64,000 bases of DNA from Nectonema munidae (Eukaryota; Nematomorpha; Nectonematoida; Nectonematidae): assembly GCA_030549495.1 (NCBI GenBank), contig JAUIRK010000916.1, positions 1,277,001-1,341,000 on the forward strand, read 5' to 3'. This document shows positions 46,611 to 58,973 of the stretch, piece after piece. The notes below the pieces were generated by a model. It made no database searches, was not told the origin of the DNA, and saw only the letters and a program-made list of their open reading frames with translations. A program made the translations under genes and the position numbers. Numbering within the stretch: the stretch's first letter is position 1; each line of letters begins with the position of its first letter.

Positions 46611-46796
46611 CTATTCTTTTTCATCGAGTTCTTGTAGTGTATGCCATTGAGCAATTGGCCTTCTTGGTTGTGCGAGCATATCACTCCAATGTCGGAGCTC
46701 AATCCCACTTGCATTGCAGCCAAGAACCACTTTGCCAATGCCTTCTGAACTTCCAATTCTGTCGTAATCGATCACTGTTATTATCAATGAAACTTT
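46611..46796 (-). CDS. Syt1: Synaptotagmin 1, last coding exon (end of C2B)
   Basis: After a TATTTTAG acceptor the exon reads [20 protein letters not shown] through [20 protein letters not shown] to [11 protein letters not shown] and a TAG stop, 61 residues. It is the final strand pair and helix of the C2B domain, which binds calcium and acidic lipids at the presynaptic membrane to trigger vesicle fusion. The two loop-3 aspartates (VIDYD) are present, and the fifth ligand position is Glu, as in insects. The WHxL motif used in vesicle docking is intact. The phase is 0 and fits the previous exon. The tail past WHTL is shorter than in flies. Confidence 0.95.
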   Translation of the reverse strand, partial: KVSLIITVIDYDRIGSSEGIGKVVLGCNASGIELRHWSDMLAQPRRPIAQWHTLQELDEKE

Positions 46797-48559
46797 CTAA
46801 AATATAAATAATTATGGTTGGTCTTTAAAATTGTGCAAAATTTGGCGGGGAGTAAGATTTTCAAATTATTTTAATTTTGTAACTAAAATAATAGTAGTCT
46901 GGCGGAAAAAATTTAACTCTACCTGCGTTGTGCGATTTTCGAATCTGTTACTTATCAGGGGGCGGGCTAGTAATCCCACGATGGTAAAAAATGCCTTATA
47001 TCTTTGGAAATATTTGGTTAATGTTTTGATATTTGACACAAGTATAGGCTAGTTCAGGCGTACCTTTCGATAATGAGAAGTAATAAGCGCGTACCAACCT
47101 CATAATACAAATTTTGGATCATATTTCATTGAAATTCGTTATAGCAAATCTTTGTTTTATTAATCATGCGCGTCCGCTGGAACTTTATCAAGGTGCGGCA
47201 AAAATAAAAATGAGTTGATATGTCTGTTATAAAAGGACAAAAACGAGAAATTTGAGATTATTGAAAATTTTAATATCCTTTATTTAGTATAAAATAACGC
47301 TTAATAATTTGAAGACTCATCTACAATTATATAAGTTAAACAATGGTATTTTTGTGCAATTAAAATTATGTTAGAAAATTATTATCTACGGGTTCGAAAA
47401 AATACAAATATTTATAACGCAAGGGCTCAAATGACTTTTTTTTTGCCAACCTAGCGGACGCCCATGTAATGCAGTTACTTTATGAGATCAATTTTAAAAA
47501 TGGTCTACTAATAGTAGATGCTCAAAATATGAATCCGTTTTTAAAAATGTTCTTGTTTAGATTAGGAATGCTAAGTATTCTAATTAGTTTTGAGATAATC
47601 TGAACTGCTAAAGACAAAACTGATTCAAAAAATAAGCGTTTCAACGTCACTTCAAAAACAACAAGAACAATTTTACTAAAATTTATAATTTCGTATCGTT
47701 ACAATTATTTTTGTTCAATGGTATTTTTTATTGATACATACCACAACTGATTTCAGATAGTTTAAATAGAATCTTAAATTTTATTTGTAAAAAATTGATC
47801 TAAAATTAATCTATAATCACTTTTCCCAATTATATTGTTAATGTAAGAGACCATATAATATCTTATTAAAGTATTCTCTGTCAAAAACTTTATTCATCGA
47901 AATTTATCTTTCCCGCCTGTTGCCTGTGTTAGAGATCATATATATGCGTTATATGTTTATGATTTCCTTTTTATTATTTTGTTTTCCATGTAGTTTCTCA
48001 TTTTTTTCGGACTATAAAACGCACTCCAATTTTTTGCAAGGTAATTTGGAAGAAAAAATAAAATGCCACATGAAATTTTAATGAAGATTCAAAATAATCA
48101 ATTGTTTCAGAGTCACTAGATTTAAAATCAATTTCATTAAATGAAATATCACTTTAATTTACTTCGTCTTCAAAAAGCGTGTTATTAGGTTAGTTACTGA
48201 TTCCACATCTCCAGTCTTATATGATTTTTGACTACTCATGTCAACTCTAACTTTTGTGGTCACTTTTTCCATATAGTCAATTTTTGTATTTGACGATATT
48301 TTACTTTCTTTAGATAACATATGGCACAGGCCTGTAGAAAGGAGTAAGATCAAAATTTTCTAATTTCATTCATTTCAATATTCGCGACACTAACGACTTT
48401 TTCCTTGATTGGGTTTATTGATAAAAAAACTTTTTTCAAGTGGTTGCAATTGACTCGTTTTAAATCCTCATAGATTAAAAGCTATTTTTATCTTTATTCA
48501 AATCGAAAAATTTTTTCTTAATTGTTTCTGTTTTATGAAAACAGTGTGATGCTATCCCA

Positions 48560-48860
48560 AAAAGTGAGAAGAACTCAGAAGTTGTTGGAAAATGATGTTG
48601 AATATAATAGTTCACTGATTTGAATAAAGACAGTGATCCTTCCAATTTAAATTTTCCAAAAAATTTGGATTCACGTTCATTTCACAAAAACTGGTACAAT
48701 TTATATTCTTGGCTTGAATATTCAGTCATGAAAGACGTTGCTTTTTGCTTTCCTGTAGACTTTTGGCCCAAAATTAATCAAGTGCCACCGTTTCACTTCG
48801 TACATCTTTTCTCGGAAAATGCAAATGAACGAAACATTTCTCTAAATGTTTCTTTTTAGC
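48560..48860 (+). mobile_element. hAT fragment with TTF-type zinc-finger N-terminus
   Basis: The plus-strand frame gives DPSNLNFPKNLDSRSFHKNW and WLEYSVMKDVAFCFPVDFW. This matches the pattern R.F...W...(Y/F)PWL.YS...D.AFCFPC of TTF-type zinc fingers at the start of ZMYM/THAP12-like hAT transposases, with the last cysteine replaced. The rest of a transposase is not found nearby. Confidence 0.6.
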
Positions 48861-50576
48861 CCCCCAAATTTTTCCGCCCTCCCTTGAGCTGTTCTCTTTC
48901 CCGAATTCGAGTTTGGCGTTGTTTTTCTGTCGTTGTATTTTAAATAAAAGGTTTTTTGTTCCGTAATGAAAAATATTTTTTGTACAGATATGTTGTTGTC
49001 AATTTATGTGGGAGATTTGTCTTGGGGGGGTGTTATAGTCATAGAACTCTCTTCTTCGTTTTTCATGTGCTATACATTTTCTTTTACCTTTGCATTATTA
49101 TTGTTTTTCTTATGTAGACATTTGTTTTCTTATCATCATCATTTTGTAGATAAAGAAAATAAGATAGAAATTGATAAGAAAAAAGAGAAGAGTAAGAAGA
49201 GAGAAAGAGAGATAAATCAACATATGTTCCATTATCCAATTTGTTTTTGATACAAGTTTTTAAATTGATTGTTTGTTTTTCACTCCACTTTCATATTTTT
49301 ATTATGCCAAGTTCTTCCAAAATTTCAAATATTTTCAAATTGTTGTCGGTTTCCTAGAGAATTTATCTTTCCTCGAACAAAGACTTTTTGTATTCAACAG
49401 CTGTAAATTACGAAAAAAATTTTTTTTGAAAAACCGATAAAATGTTGCTTTGTTATTTTGATATTGAAAATTGTAAATTAAATTAGTCAAATGTTTTTTG
49501 AATCAATAGACACAAGTTAGGACATCAAGTTTAATGAGCTTTTTCATAAGATTTAGGTCAATTACTAATTTAACTTAGTAGTCTTATTGCTTGTGAACTT
49601 CAGATAAATTTTAAAATAATTAAAATTGTATAAAAAGGTTTTTTAATGATGGTGAAAGATGTGTATGGATCTTTCATTAATGTTCTTATTGGCTTTAGAT
49701 GAAAAATAAGGTGTTGTGAAGAAAATTATTGATGTCTCAATTAATTGAAAGGTGTATTTGTTCTTGACGTATTAGGTAGTATAAATGAGAAGATTTTGTA
49801 TTTTAGGATGTGAATATATATTTCTGCAGGTAAACAACTGAAGGTATACTAATATCTTTCAGTTATGCTTGCCATTTTCCAATTGTGTTAAAAGTAAAGG
49901 TTTTAAAGAAGTGTGGTTTGTTAAGCAATAGAAAAGAAAAAATTAAATATCGCTATCTCTCTCAATTGTTAAAGATGGGGAAGTTGGTAAAGGATTGTCT
50001 ACTATAAATTTAAATAAATGAAGGAAATATTTAGCTTTTGATAGAAGAAGAAGGAATTTTAGTAGAAGAGTAAAGAAGAGTTATAAAGAAAGTAATAAAG
50101 GTGTTAGTATAAAGAAGTTATGGCTGATTGAGATGTCGAAAAAAAAATTTAAATTTAAAGGATTTGAAATGTATGAAAATTTACATTTTGAAGATGAATG
50201 TGTATAAAAATTATTTGATAGAAGTAAATTAAAATCTAGTTCAAATAGAAGATGGTGTAAAAGTGTGTCTCATCTTTATGATCTCCTTCAAAATTTCAAA
50301 ATAGTGAGAGGATTTTTTATTTAAAAATTATGTCAAAGAGAAATTTTTGAAGGAGAAATTTTAAGTATTTCATGTTATATTATAACAGCAATTGTTAGTT
50401 CATTTCAACTTTGCGTTTCATAAATCTATAACAGCATAAAATAATTAAAGCTAGGCTTCCGGTTGAGTGGAAATGCGTTTTTGATTCAAATACTTGGGGG
50501 GATAAATGTGGAGGAGATGGGTTGGGAAAATTCTAAACGAACATTCTCAATGATGAAAATGTGTATGTACTTTGGG

Positions 50577-50604
50577 GCCGCGGATTATGCAACCCTGAAC
50601 TAAA
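50577..50604 (-). mobile_element. Isolated hAT-type terminus
   Basis: On the minus strand CAGGGTTGCATAATCCGCGG then CCCC is a common hAT terminus. No partner end was recognised, so the size of the element is unknown. Confidence 0.4.
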
Positions 50605-51473
50605 GTAACAAGCTCGTTTTTTTTTAAATTTTCCTCAAAAAGTTTTTTGGACCTAGTTTTCTGAGAACGAATTTTCCATTCCGAGTTTTCGTGAATAAAT
50701 GAAAATAGTTGATATTTTATGTATTTATATGAGATTTTTAAAGTTAAAGAGAGTACATATTATGGTACATTTTCAAATTCGGTCTCATGAGAAGTTTTGT
50801 TTTTGTTTCATTTTGAAGTTCTTTAATTTTATAACTTCTCTTTGATAAAATAGGATTAAGTTGTATAAATTTGTCCAAGCTTAATTAAATTTCTTCTATA
50901 TACTGGTGGAGGCTTATATCGAATATGATGGAATGACATGTTTCATCAAAAATAATTACACTACCGAAGGTAGAAAAAAAGTGCAAAAGGAAATATAATC
51001 ATTTGAAACATGTTAAAACATTACGAGAACAATAGTAACAGGTTTGTCATGTTTCACTGTCTACGTTCAATGATAATTTAATTATAAAAAAATTCTTATG
51101 CTTAGGTAAAAGTAAAAAACTGAAGGACAAATTTTTTTGTGTTATGAGTTTAAACGTATTCGATGATATGCGAACTTTCTCACGACGAAGTGTGTCAAAT
51201 GTCCGATTAAAAAACGTGTCAATCAAGTAAAAGCAAAGAAAGAAGGAACCACTCGAATATCATGTTCGTGAAAAATGAAAATGCAATATAAAAGTAGCAG
51301 AACTTGTATGTCGAATTGTATCGTATAACTGCTATAATCGCGTGGAGTTATATAATAATTCTACTTCAAATGATATGATACCGTTTCCCATTATACATAA
51401 GTTGAGAATTTTGTTTGATAATATAATTTAGAGTTTTTTGTGAATATTAAAAATTAATTAAAAAGTATTTTTA

Positions 51474-51668
<195 letters not shown>

Positions 51669-53039
51669 TTAACAGAAGTTTGCAAATATATCATGTTGTA
51701 GCTATATTTGTGGATAAATATAATTAAGTGGCCGTTGCTAACAATTGGATGCCCAAATTAATGAAAGCTTGGCCTGTAGTACTCTACAAGAATAAAAATC
51801 AATACATGTCTATTTAAATGTAGTATGTTCGTCGTTAATCAATAAATAAAATAAATATAAAAACAATTAAATACTTAATATACGAAATGTTTGATAAACT
51901 AACATTTTCATTTTTTAATACAAAGAAAGTTGCTTACAGGCATACTGTTTATTTTACACACGTTTTAAGAATAAGTCTCCCAGCTCTATTATTTGTAAAA
52001 TCTTTCAAAAGAGTATGAGAGTAAATCTGTCACTGCTTGGGACCAGAGCTTCTTAAGGTGTCCAGTTTAATAAAATGGGTTAAATAGACCTAAAACCTGC
52101 TCTAGTAAACTACGTGTTTGTTGTGTAGAAAAAAAGTTAAAGATCTCTTTTTGAAGTAAGATGTATATAAAGTGAAGTTGACATGTGACCTTCCATTCAA
52201 TCAACAGCAAACAGGGTTAATTTATCTATGCCTCGTCAATGAAGGCACACTCCACTGCACCCGTACATACATATCGCAGAATGGTACGTGAGGGGTGCTA
52301 AGAGAAATTCTCTGTTCAAAGCTAAAAGTATAGTGGACGCTTTCATTGAGAACACACAACCGCTAGTGTTCCTTATTTGATGGAATCCAATTTTGCGTTC
52401 CTCTTCATGCACAAACAAAAATCAAATGTCCAAAAAATTGTCATGTAGCAAGTTCAGAATTGTTTTCCCTGTCATTATATTATTATTATTGATTTTGTCA
52501 AGAAACTATGAATGGTTGATCGAAATATTGCCAATCGTGAAGAATTCTCTCATGGCAATTTTTATATTCATTAAGTATTTTTTATATTTATAAAGTACTG
52601 TCTTTTAACTTTAAAATCTTACGGAAAAAATTTCAAGAAATACATTTTCTTGCTATCGTGTTAAATTAGGTGATAAAACAAGACGTGTTAAACTAACTAG
52701 ATACAGTCTACAATAATGAATCTCAAAGTGGTCGTTATACTTCTCCTAGGCACGTTGGAAGATCTAGAGGAGCAGTAAGAAACAAAGGATAATGAAAGTT
52801 AGGAGTGGATCTAGAAGTTTTTCTAAAATAAATTTTTCCGAGCATTCTATATGCAAATTCATTCTGAATGCTTAACTGAAAGGTAATGATTAACCTTTTG
52901 TAAGCAGGGGCAACATTTCTTTATCGTTGAGCTGAGCTGGCGCCAAACTATCTAAAAACTTATACAAATGATTTTTATATTCAGATGAAGCAATGAAGTT
53001 AAATGTATAATTATATATTTTTTACATGTACTACATACT

Positions 53040-53445
53040 AGAGATGTATCGGATGTGAATTTTTTCAGATCCGCGGATGCGGATATTAGATTTGACATCC
53101 GAGCGGACTATTTTTTTTAATTCAACAATAAAGAAAAATAGAAATCACACTTAATAAAAAAATTTATTTACAATAATTATATTCCTCATTTTTTTGCGGC
53201 TTGACACTTTACTTTCATTGCCATTATTATCGAGTTTATCCTCATCATATAAATTTAAAAGAAAATTTTTCACTTTATTTGTTTCTTCAAAATCGGTAAA
53301 AAATTTACTTTTAAATCTTGGATCAAGAAAAGTTTGATTAGGCATTATATTTTTAAACATTGTGTTGTCTATGACTTGCACAATGTGCTTCTGTTTATGT
53401 CTGTTTCTGTCTTCCCCTCTCTCTCTCTCTTCAGAATGCATATCA
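53040..53445 (-). mobile_element. hAT transposase fragment (ZBED1/4-like)
   Basis: Minus-strand coding includes MPNQTFLDPRFKSKFFTDFE; LDPRFK is a landmark of this hAT group. Beyond it, at 53040-53115, lies CCGCGGATGCGGAT-type sequence, typical of its terminus. The N-terminal two thirds of the transposase are missing. Confidence 0.65.
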
Positions 53446-53645
53446 GGCGTATGTAGCTTTTACGCTTTTTCGTATCTCTCTGTTATCTCATTCGAAAATT
53501 TAAAAACTTCATCTTTGAAAAACCTGATTCGAAAATACACGTGGAACTAAAGCACGACTATAATCTCTGATAGGTTTCTTTTAAAAGCGAAAATTTTTGA
53601 TCATTAACTATAGGCTTCATAATTTAGGATTTTTGGCTTTATATT

Positions 53646-54191
53646 TTAATTGCAAATCATTTTGCATATAGTAATTATTTCGATTTCCAAGTGAGCTTTG
53701 TCTAATTTGATAAGATGTTCAATTTTAGGTGCAGTATCTTTCACATCAATACTAATAAATGGGTTTGTAATAAACGAGAATGAACCAATGATATTTGTTA
53801 AATCAGAAAAACAATTTTGAAAATTATCAATAATCTGCCTTTTTGCATTTGATTCAAGAACGCTATGAAATGTCTCTGTGAACGCCATTGCATAAAATTT
53901 AGTTTTATGAAAATTTTGAAAGGATATTATTCAATCTTTTTAGGCAAGAAGTATATTTTTTTATTATCTGCAGGTATTTTGAATGATTTTAAATTTTTTT
54001 TAAAATAATTTTAAATAAAAGGATTTGTAATTGTTTTAAAGAGGGGATAATAAAATGTTCGTGCCTTTGAGCTTATCTTTTGAAAAGTTAAAGAAAAATA
54101 TTTTATAAATTTTTTTTATATTTTATCATGAGTGAGGGCCACATAAAAAGAGTTCAATGTATGCATGCGGCCAGTAGGTTGTTCACCCCTG
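53646..54191 (-). mobile_element. hAT fragment (ZBED5-like) with 5' terminus
   Basis: The terminus on the minus strand is CAGGGGTGAACAACCTACTG then GCCGC, starting at 54191. The coding remnant at 53646-53888 has NPFISIDVKDTAPKIEHLIK, like the NPF..DV...P...Q(M/L)E block near the C-terminus in that group. The central transposase is absent, so this is an internally deleted relic. Confidence 0.6.
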
Positions 54192-54199
54192 TTTTAGAG

Positions 54200-54651
54200 C
54201 AGGGTTTCTCAACCTTTGTGTCTAAATCGGCCATTGAGATTCTAAAAAATTAAAAAATAACCTTTGGAAAATTTTTTCGATAATCTTGATCTTTTTTTTA
54301 AACTTGAATGTGAATTCTTCATTCTCTCCAATTTCAATAAACTTTTCCTAGAAATTTTTTGTACAGATTCGATTTTACAAGAAAAAGGAATTATCATCCA
54401 TTCTTCATTTAGATTCTTCATAGTTGGTTCAAATAATACTGAAAAATTACGTATTTTTTATGTGAGATTTTAGATTAAATTTTTTTTACTATGCTTGTAA
54501 TTTTGAAAACATTTATTTATGTAAAAAGTAAGTTTTTAAAAAGATATTTGCATATTTCTGTATACAATGCCAAACAATTCGCAAAAAATTCTCTACCTGA
54601 ATTTCATTTTTGCCCAGAAGTGAGCAATTTGCCCACTGTTGAGAAACGCGG
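54200..54651. mobile_element. hAT-type MITE, 452 bp
   Basis: The left end CAGGGTTTCTCAACCTTTG and the reversed right end CCGCGTTTCTCAACAGTGGG form an inverted repeat. Flanks TTTTAGAG (54192-54199) and CTTTAGTG (54652-54659) agree at six of eight positions as a decayed target duplication. Open frames inside do not resemble transposase. Confidence 0.65.
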
Positions 54652-55480
54652 CTTTAGTGAACTACTCATGTTACACAAGGAACATTTACTCATTTCGTGG
54701 TACGGATCTGAAATCCAACTTTTCTTTCACAAAGTGAAACAAATCCTTATTGAACATTACACTGTTATGCTAAAAATTTAAGACTTTTCTGGCTTTTTTA
54801 TTTGGAAAATCTTATAAAAATTTAATATGTTTTAAGAAGAAAAGTGAGACTAATTCCTATAGTTTATGCTTAAACGCGTTTTTGCAAAATTATGGAATTA
54901 AATATGGCTATATAACGGGAAGACTAATTATTCCTATCGTGAAAGAGTAGCTTAACACAGTATAATGCGTGAAAATTGAAGCGATAAGTGATGATGTGTC
55001 AGTTTGAAACTAAAGTAAAGAAAGGAAATTGGTGAATAAAAAAAAGCTTTTTCCAAACACAACAGGCCATGGAGTTATTTAGAATCCTATACTGCTATTC
55101 GTGAAATTTATTTACAAGTTCATAAGTGTGAATTAGTTGTGGATCTAGAAATCTGTGGTAGGGCGTCTACACTCAGATACATAGCAATAGAACAATCTTT
55201 ATTCAGTATAATAATAAGTATACTCTTACTTACCGAGGTCAAATCCAATATCAATAAATTTAAATTAGACATCCGTTTGGCTGTGTTTATCATGTGCTAC
55301 AAAAATTAGATAAAAGTAGCTTAATTTGAAAATGGCCTTTTCAAAAATTGTTTGAATATAAAACTTTAAAATATTCAGACTCGGTGAAAAAGGAAAAAAA
55401 TTGATTATATTTATTACATATAGAAGAAAGTGGCGCTCAATTAGATTTTATCTTTGCTTCGTTTTTACTTATTTACATTC

Positions 55481-55578
55481 TATTTTGTTTTTTCAATTTC
55501 GTATGCTAATTTTCTTTCATTGACAGGTGGAAGGAGATCCATCGTATCTAGGTTTATCCCTGGTGTGATGTTCTCGTC
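55481..55578 (-). other. Syt1: Candidate alternative (terminal or poison) exon in the synaptotagmin gene
   Basis: An acceptor ATCTTTATAG is followed by a frame that, joined to the phase-1 end of the exon at 55958, reads S-DENITPGINLDTMDLLPPVN and ERKLAYEIEKTK, then TAG. Just after the stop is GAAT|GTAAAT, a possible donor. The translation is unlike the chance frames around it, but I do not recognise it. If used it would replace DPYVK onward and cut C2B short, or mark the transcript for decay. It could also be a fossil or chance. Confidence 0.35.
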
Positions 55579-55940
55579 TATAAAGATAACATAAAACGGT
55601 ATTAGTCAAACTAAAAATAATTATAATCAGGAAATTAGCCGCTAATTTTTAGAAATGGTGAAAAATAGGGAAAAGTCCTTTTTTGAAATAAATTACAAAT
55701 CGAACAAGCTAGAAATCTAGTCCCTCGGCTATTCAAATTCCAAAAAGAGAATATCTAATTCCTACTGCTAATCGAATACTTTGCAGGAAAAAAACTATAT
55801 TCATTTTTCAGATTGCAATCCTAATTGTGTATAGAGTTCTTTAATCAACCATAACCCTTTTTATTATAGGGATTTCCTTTCACTCAAACAAGAAGTATGT
55901 GGAACGTGATAATTGAATCAAATGATCTTTCTATATTTTA

Positions 55941-56102
<162 letters not shown>

Positions 56103-56637
56103 CTATATAATAAAACATATACTAATTGCAGATTTTACTTTTTTTTACAACTTATGAACACACTAGTAAGTAATGAAAGTTTTTAGAGGGAAGACACGTT
56201 GCAAAGGGATTTACATATGTACGTTTGGTTACACACTAAGATACGTGATTTGCAATAAAATGAGAAGGCTTTCGTTTACTTAAGCTTATTTCAGCTTATT
56301 GTGAATGTTTATCTTGGAAGAATACATTTGTCAAACTATGGATATTTTGGAGTTAAGGAAATCGGATTAACGATTTTATGGAAAGAAGAGTAGAAAAACA
56401 CTATACCAGATGGGTAGGATGTGATTTACATCTACCTATTGAGCCCCTTGGGAGAATAAAAATTCACACAAGTAAAAAAGAAAAATGTAACCAAGACTGT
56501 TTCAACCAACGGACATTCTAAAGAATGAAAAGTGAACTAATGCATATCTTAACCAGTAGACATATTGACAAACGGAAAAACAACGTACATATTATTGGTT
56601 ATTTAGTTGGGCAATTAGGTCGGTAGTTAGTTCGTGC

Positions 56638-56810
56638 CCGGAAATTTGGCCGAAAGACAATTGGCCGACAGACATCTGACCGAATGGACATTTAGCCGGC
56701 GTACATTTGGCCGAACAGACATTTGACCGAACCGACATTTCACCAAACGGACATTTGACCGAACAGACATTTGACCTAACGGGCATTTGATCGAATAAAC
56801 ATTTAGAATA
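56638..56810 (+). repeat. Minisatellite, unit near GACATTTGACCGAAC
   Basis: Eight or so diverged units of roughly 17-21 bp (GGACATTTAGCCGG, CAGACATTTGACCGAAC, GGGCATTTGATCGAAT). A minus-strand frame through it gives repeats of CPFGQMSVRSNVCS, but this only reflects the unit and is not evidence of a gene. Confidence 0.8.
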
Positions 56811-56945
56811 GATTTTAGAATTTAGAATAAACATTTAGTATAGTCAGAATATTGTTAGAGTTAGTTTTAGTATAGTTAGAATATTGTTAGTTTTAGAGTT
56901 GGTGTTAGCATAGTTAGAATATTGTTAGTTTTAGAAATTTGTTCT
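56811..56945 (+). repeat. Tandem repeat, unit near TATAGTTAGAATATTGTTAG
   Basis: About three units of roughly 30-43 bp, each with (A)GTTAGAATATTGTTAG(A/T)(G/T)TTAG. It abuts the minisatellite at 56638-56810. Confidence 0.75.
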
Positions 56946-56976
56946 TACATGTTTAATATATAAAGCTTCTGAGACC

Positions 56977-57125
56977 CAGGGTTGTGGAGTTGGAAAATAT
57001 TTTGGGACTTCGATTCTGACCACACTTATTTATACTTTTTCGACTCCAACACCACGTATTTGAAGTTTTGGGACTGCAACTCCATTTATGTGTAATTTTT
57101 TTTAACGCTGATGACTCCACTCATT
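56977..57125 (+). mobile_element. hAT-type terminus or MITE fragment
   Basis: CAGGGTTGTGGAGTTGGAAA then repeated GGGACTTCGATTC, GACTCCAACACC and TGACTCCACTC motifs are typical of the CAG-GCTGTGGAGTCGG hAT terminus. A relative lies near 27549. The right end was not found. Confidence 0.5.
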
Positions 57126-57703
57126 TATAATAATTATGTGAATTTGACTTGAAAATTTTTTAATTACAGAACATTAAATGTTCTGTTTCAAATTCAAATA
57201 TGTAAAATTGCTTTAGAAACATCAGTCATAAATTATTGACTCACTAGTTAGTTTACAATCTATAACTAATTTTTAAAGAGTAACGTGTACCATATTTCAA
57301 GGTCGTTTGAGAATGTCGATTTTAACAGTCATTGAAAATCTTATACGCTTCTGCTTTATGTTGAAACGCAAAATGTTTGATCTATTTTTTCGTATTTGTA
57401 GTTTAGTTTCTTTATTACATTGTCTTGAAAAATATTTTCAAATTATTGTCTATAACCTTTTACTTCAAAAGCATTCAAAAGATCAATTTATCTTAAATTA
57501 TTTTTTCAAAGGTATAAAAATGTATTAGACGCATGGAGCTTAAAGGAACAAAAATAAATTGTAATTTTATGGTTAAATAAATTTTAAATTCTTTAAAACA
57601 ATATGCAGTTAAGATGGTTTATAAAGGCATTTTATTCAATTAACAATTTTGTCAATTCAAACTTGCATTTATTTTTTCATTAAGTTTTCAAAAGATATTC
57701 ACA

Positions 57704-58157
57704 ACGGTTCCTCGTCAAAATCCCCCAAAACTAAAATCTTCACTTCCAAAATCTGTGAATACTATACCAAAATTCCCGAAAACCAAAATCCAAGGTACCA
57801 AAATCCCCGAAAACTAAAGTAAAAAAAATAAAGAAACTAAGTTTTCAAATTTGTGATCAACCGGTTTAAGTCTTGAAGTACGAGTTTTCTTAACTAAGAA
57901 AAAGTTAGTTGAGATTTGTTAATAAAATGAGTATACGTAATTGATACGCTAATAAGAGTGAATTCATAAATTCATATACTACAAATGAAAATAAACTTTA
58001 TATGTATTTATATTTGTTAACATAATTCAATATATATCATGAAATAAATTTATAAATTCGTTTTTGATTTTTGGACGTTTTGGTTGAGGACATTTTGGTT
58101 TTAGAACGTTTTGGTTTCGGGCGTTTTGGTTTTCGGACATTTTGATCAGGAATCCGT
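57704..58157. mobile_element. Element with inverted ends made of CCGAAAACCAAAAT subrepeats
   Basis: The left end ACGGTTCCTCGTCAAAAT and the reversed right end ACGGATTCCTGATCAAAAT are inverted repeats with small differences. Each is followed by three to five inward copies of (C)CCGAAAACCAAAA(T/C). The middle is non-coding and AT-rich. Subterminal repeat arrays of this kind are found in several DNA transposon groups; I cannot choose one. Confidence 0.65.
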
Positions 58158-58236
58158 CACTTAAACACAGTGGAATAAGTTCAATCAGGATTAATTAGCT
58201 TTGAATTCAAACTGCTCCTTCTACAAATATTATGTA

Positions 58237-58621
58237 CAACGGCGTATTCAGAAAATTATTTTAGGGGGTGGGGTGAAGTTTTTAAAAATAATCACCATGA
58301 CTACGGCGTTATTATTAAGGAAGTTAGACAGGTAATTCCCATTCAATTCAATTTATTTTTACAAAAATAACCATTTCAAATAAACAGGAAGGCAGACAAA
58401 TATAAAAGATCGATACTTCATCTTAACCCGTTAACGACCAGAATAATCAGACGATATCTAAGGTAAAGCAGAAGATTTGTATTAAAGAGCTTTGATAAAC
58501 GAAGACGATTTTATTTTTGTAAAGTCGACTATAGTCGACATTGGGCGTTAACGGGTTAATAAAGGGGCAGAGACTATGGCCCAATGCCCTCCCCTCCCCT
58601 ATCCCTCTGAATACGCCATTG
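58237..58621. mobile_element. MITE with CAACGGCGTATTCAGA ends, split by a piggyBac MITE
   Basis: The left end CAACGGCGTATTCAGA and the reversed right end CAATGGCGTATTCAGA differ at one position. G-rich blocks (AGGGGGTGGGG; CCCTCCCCTCCCC) follow each. The piggyBac MITE at 58423-58559 sits inside with its own TTAA, so this element is the older one. Confidence 0.75.
58423..58559. mobile_element. piggyBac-type MITE, 137 bp
   Basis: TTAA at both sides with termini CCCGTTAACGACCA and, reversed, CCCGTTAACGCCCA. Its inside matches 62542-62672 in reverse and 13726-13830 in part (CAGAATAATCAGACGATATC). Confidence 0.88.
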
Positions 58622-58973
58622 ATTTATTATTTTAAATGTCATGTTTATTAATCAACTATTTTTAACATGTTTAATATTAATTTTAAGGTGATTTTACTCA
58701 AAATTTTCAATACGGTAGTTTTTTGCTTTTTCATATTTTTAAAATAAGTGCATTTTTAATGCAAATACTAGAGCTTAAACAACACCATACATTTCGCGAT
58801 GCGGAAGAAAACTCATCATTCTGATGCCTACTCTGACTCTTGATTCATAGAAGAAGGAGAACAAGAATTTGTTTAGTGAAGCAGACAAAAATAAAAGAAA
58901 GAAGTTTAGTGGAAGTAAACGAGAATGAGCATAAATTATTTAAAATCAAAACTTTGCATGAACATTCAAAAGG

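Noticed and set aside
46571-46756. 61-codon minus-strand frame starting [16 protein letters not shown]
   Set aside because: Wrong frame of the last synaptotagmin exon; the other frame gives the C2B end with WHTL.
54491-54781. 96-codon plus-strand frame
   Set aside because: It crosses the right end of the hAT-type MITE at 54651 and its target duplication, so it is chance.
56592-56834. Cysteine-rich secreted peptide gene
   Set aside because: The frame is generated by a short minisatellite unit; no signal peptide or splice context.
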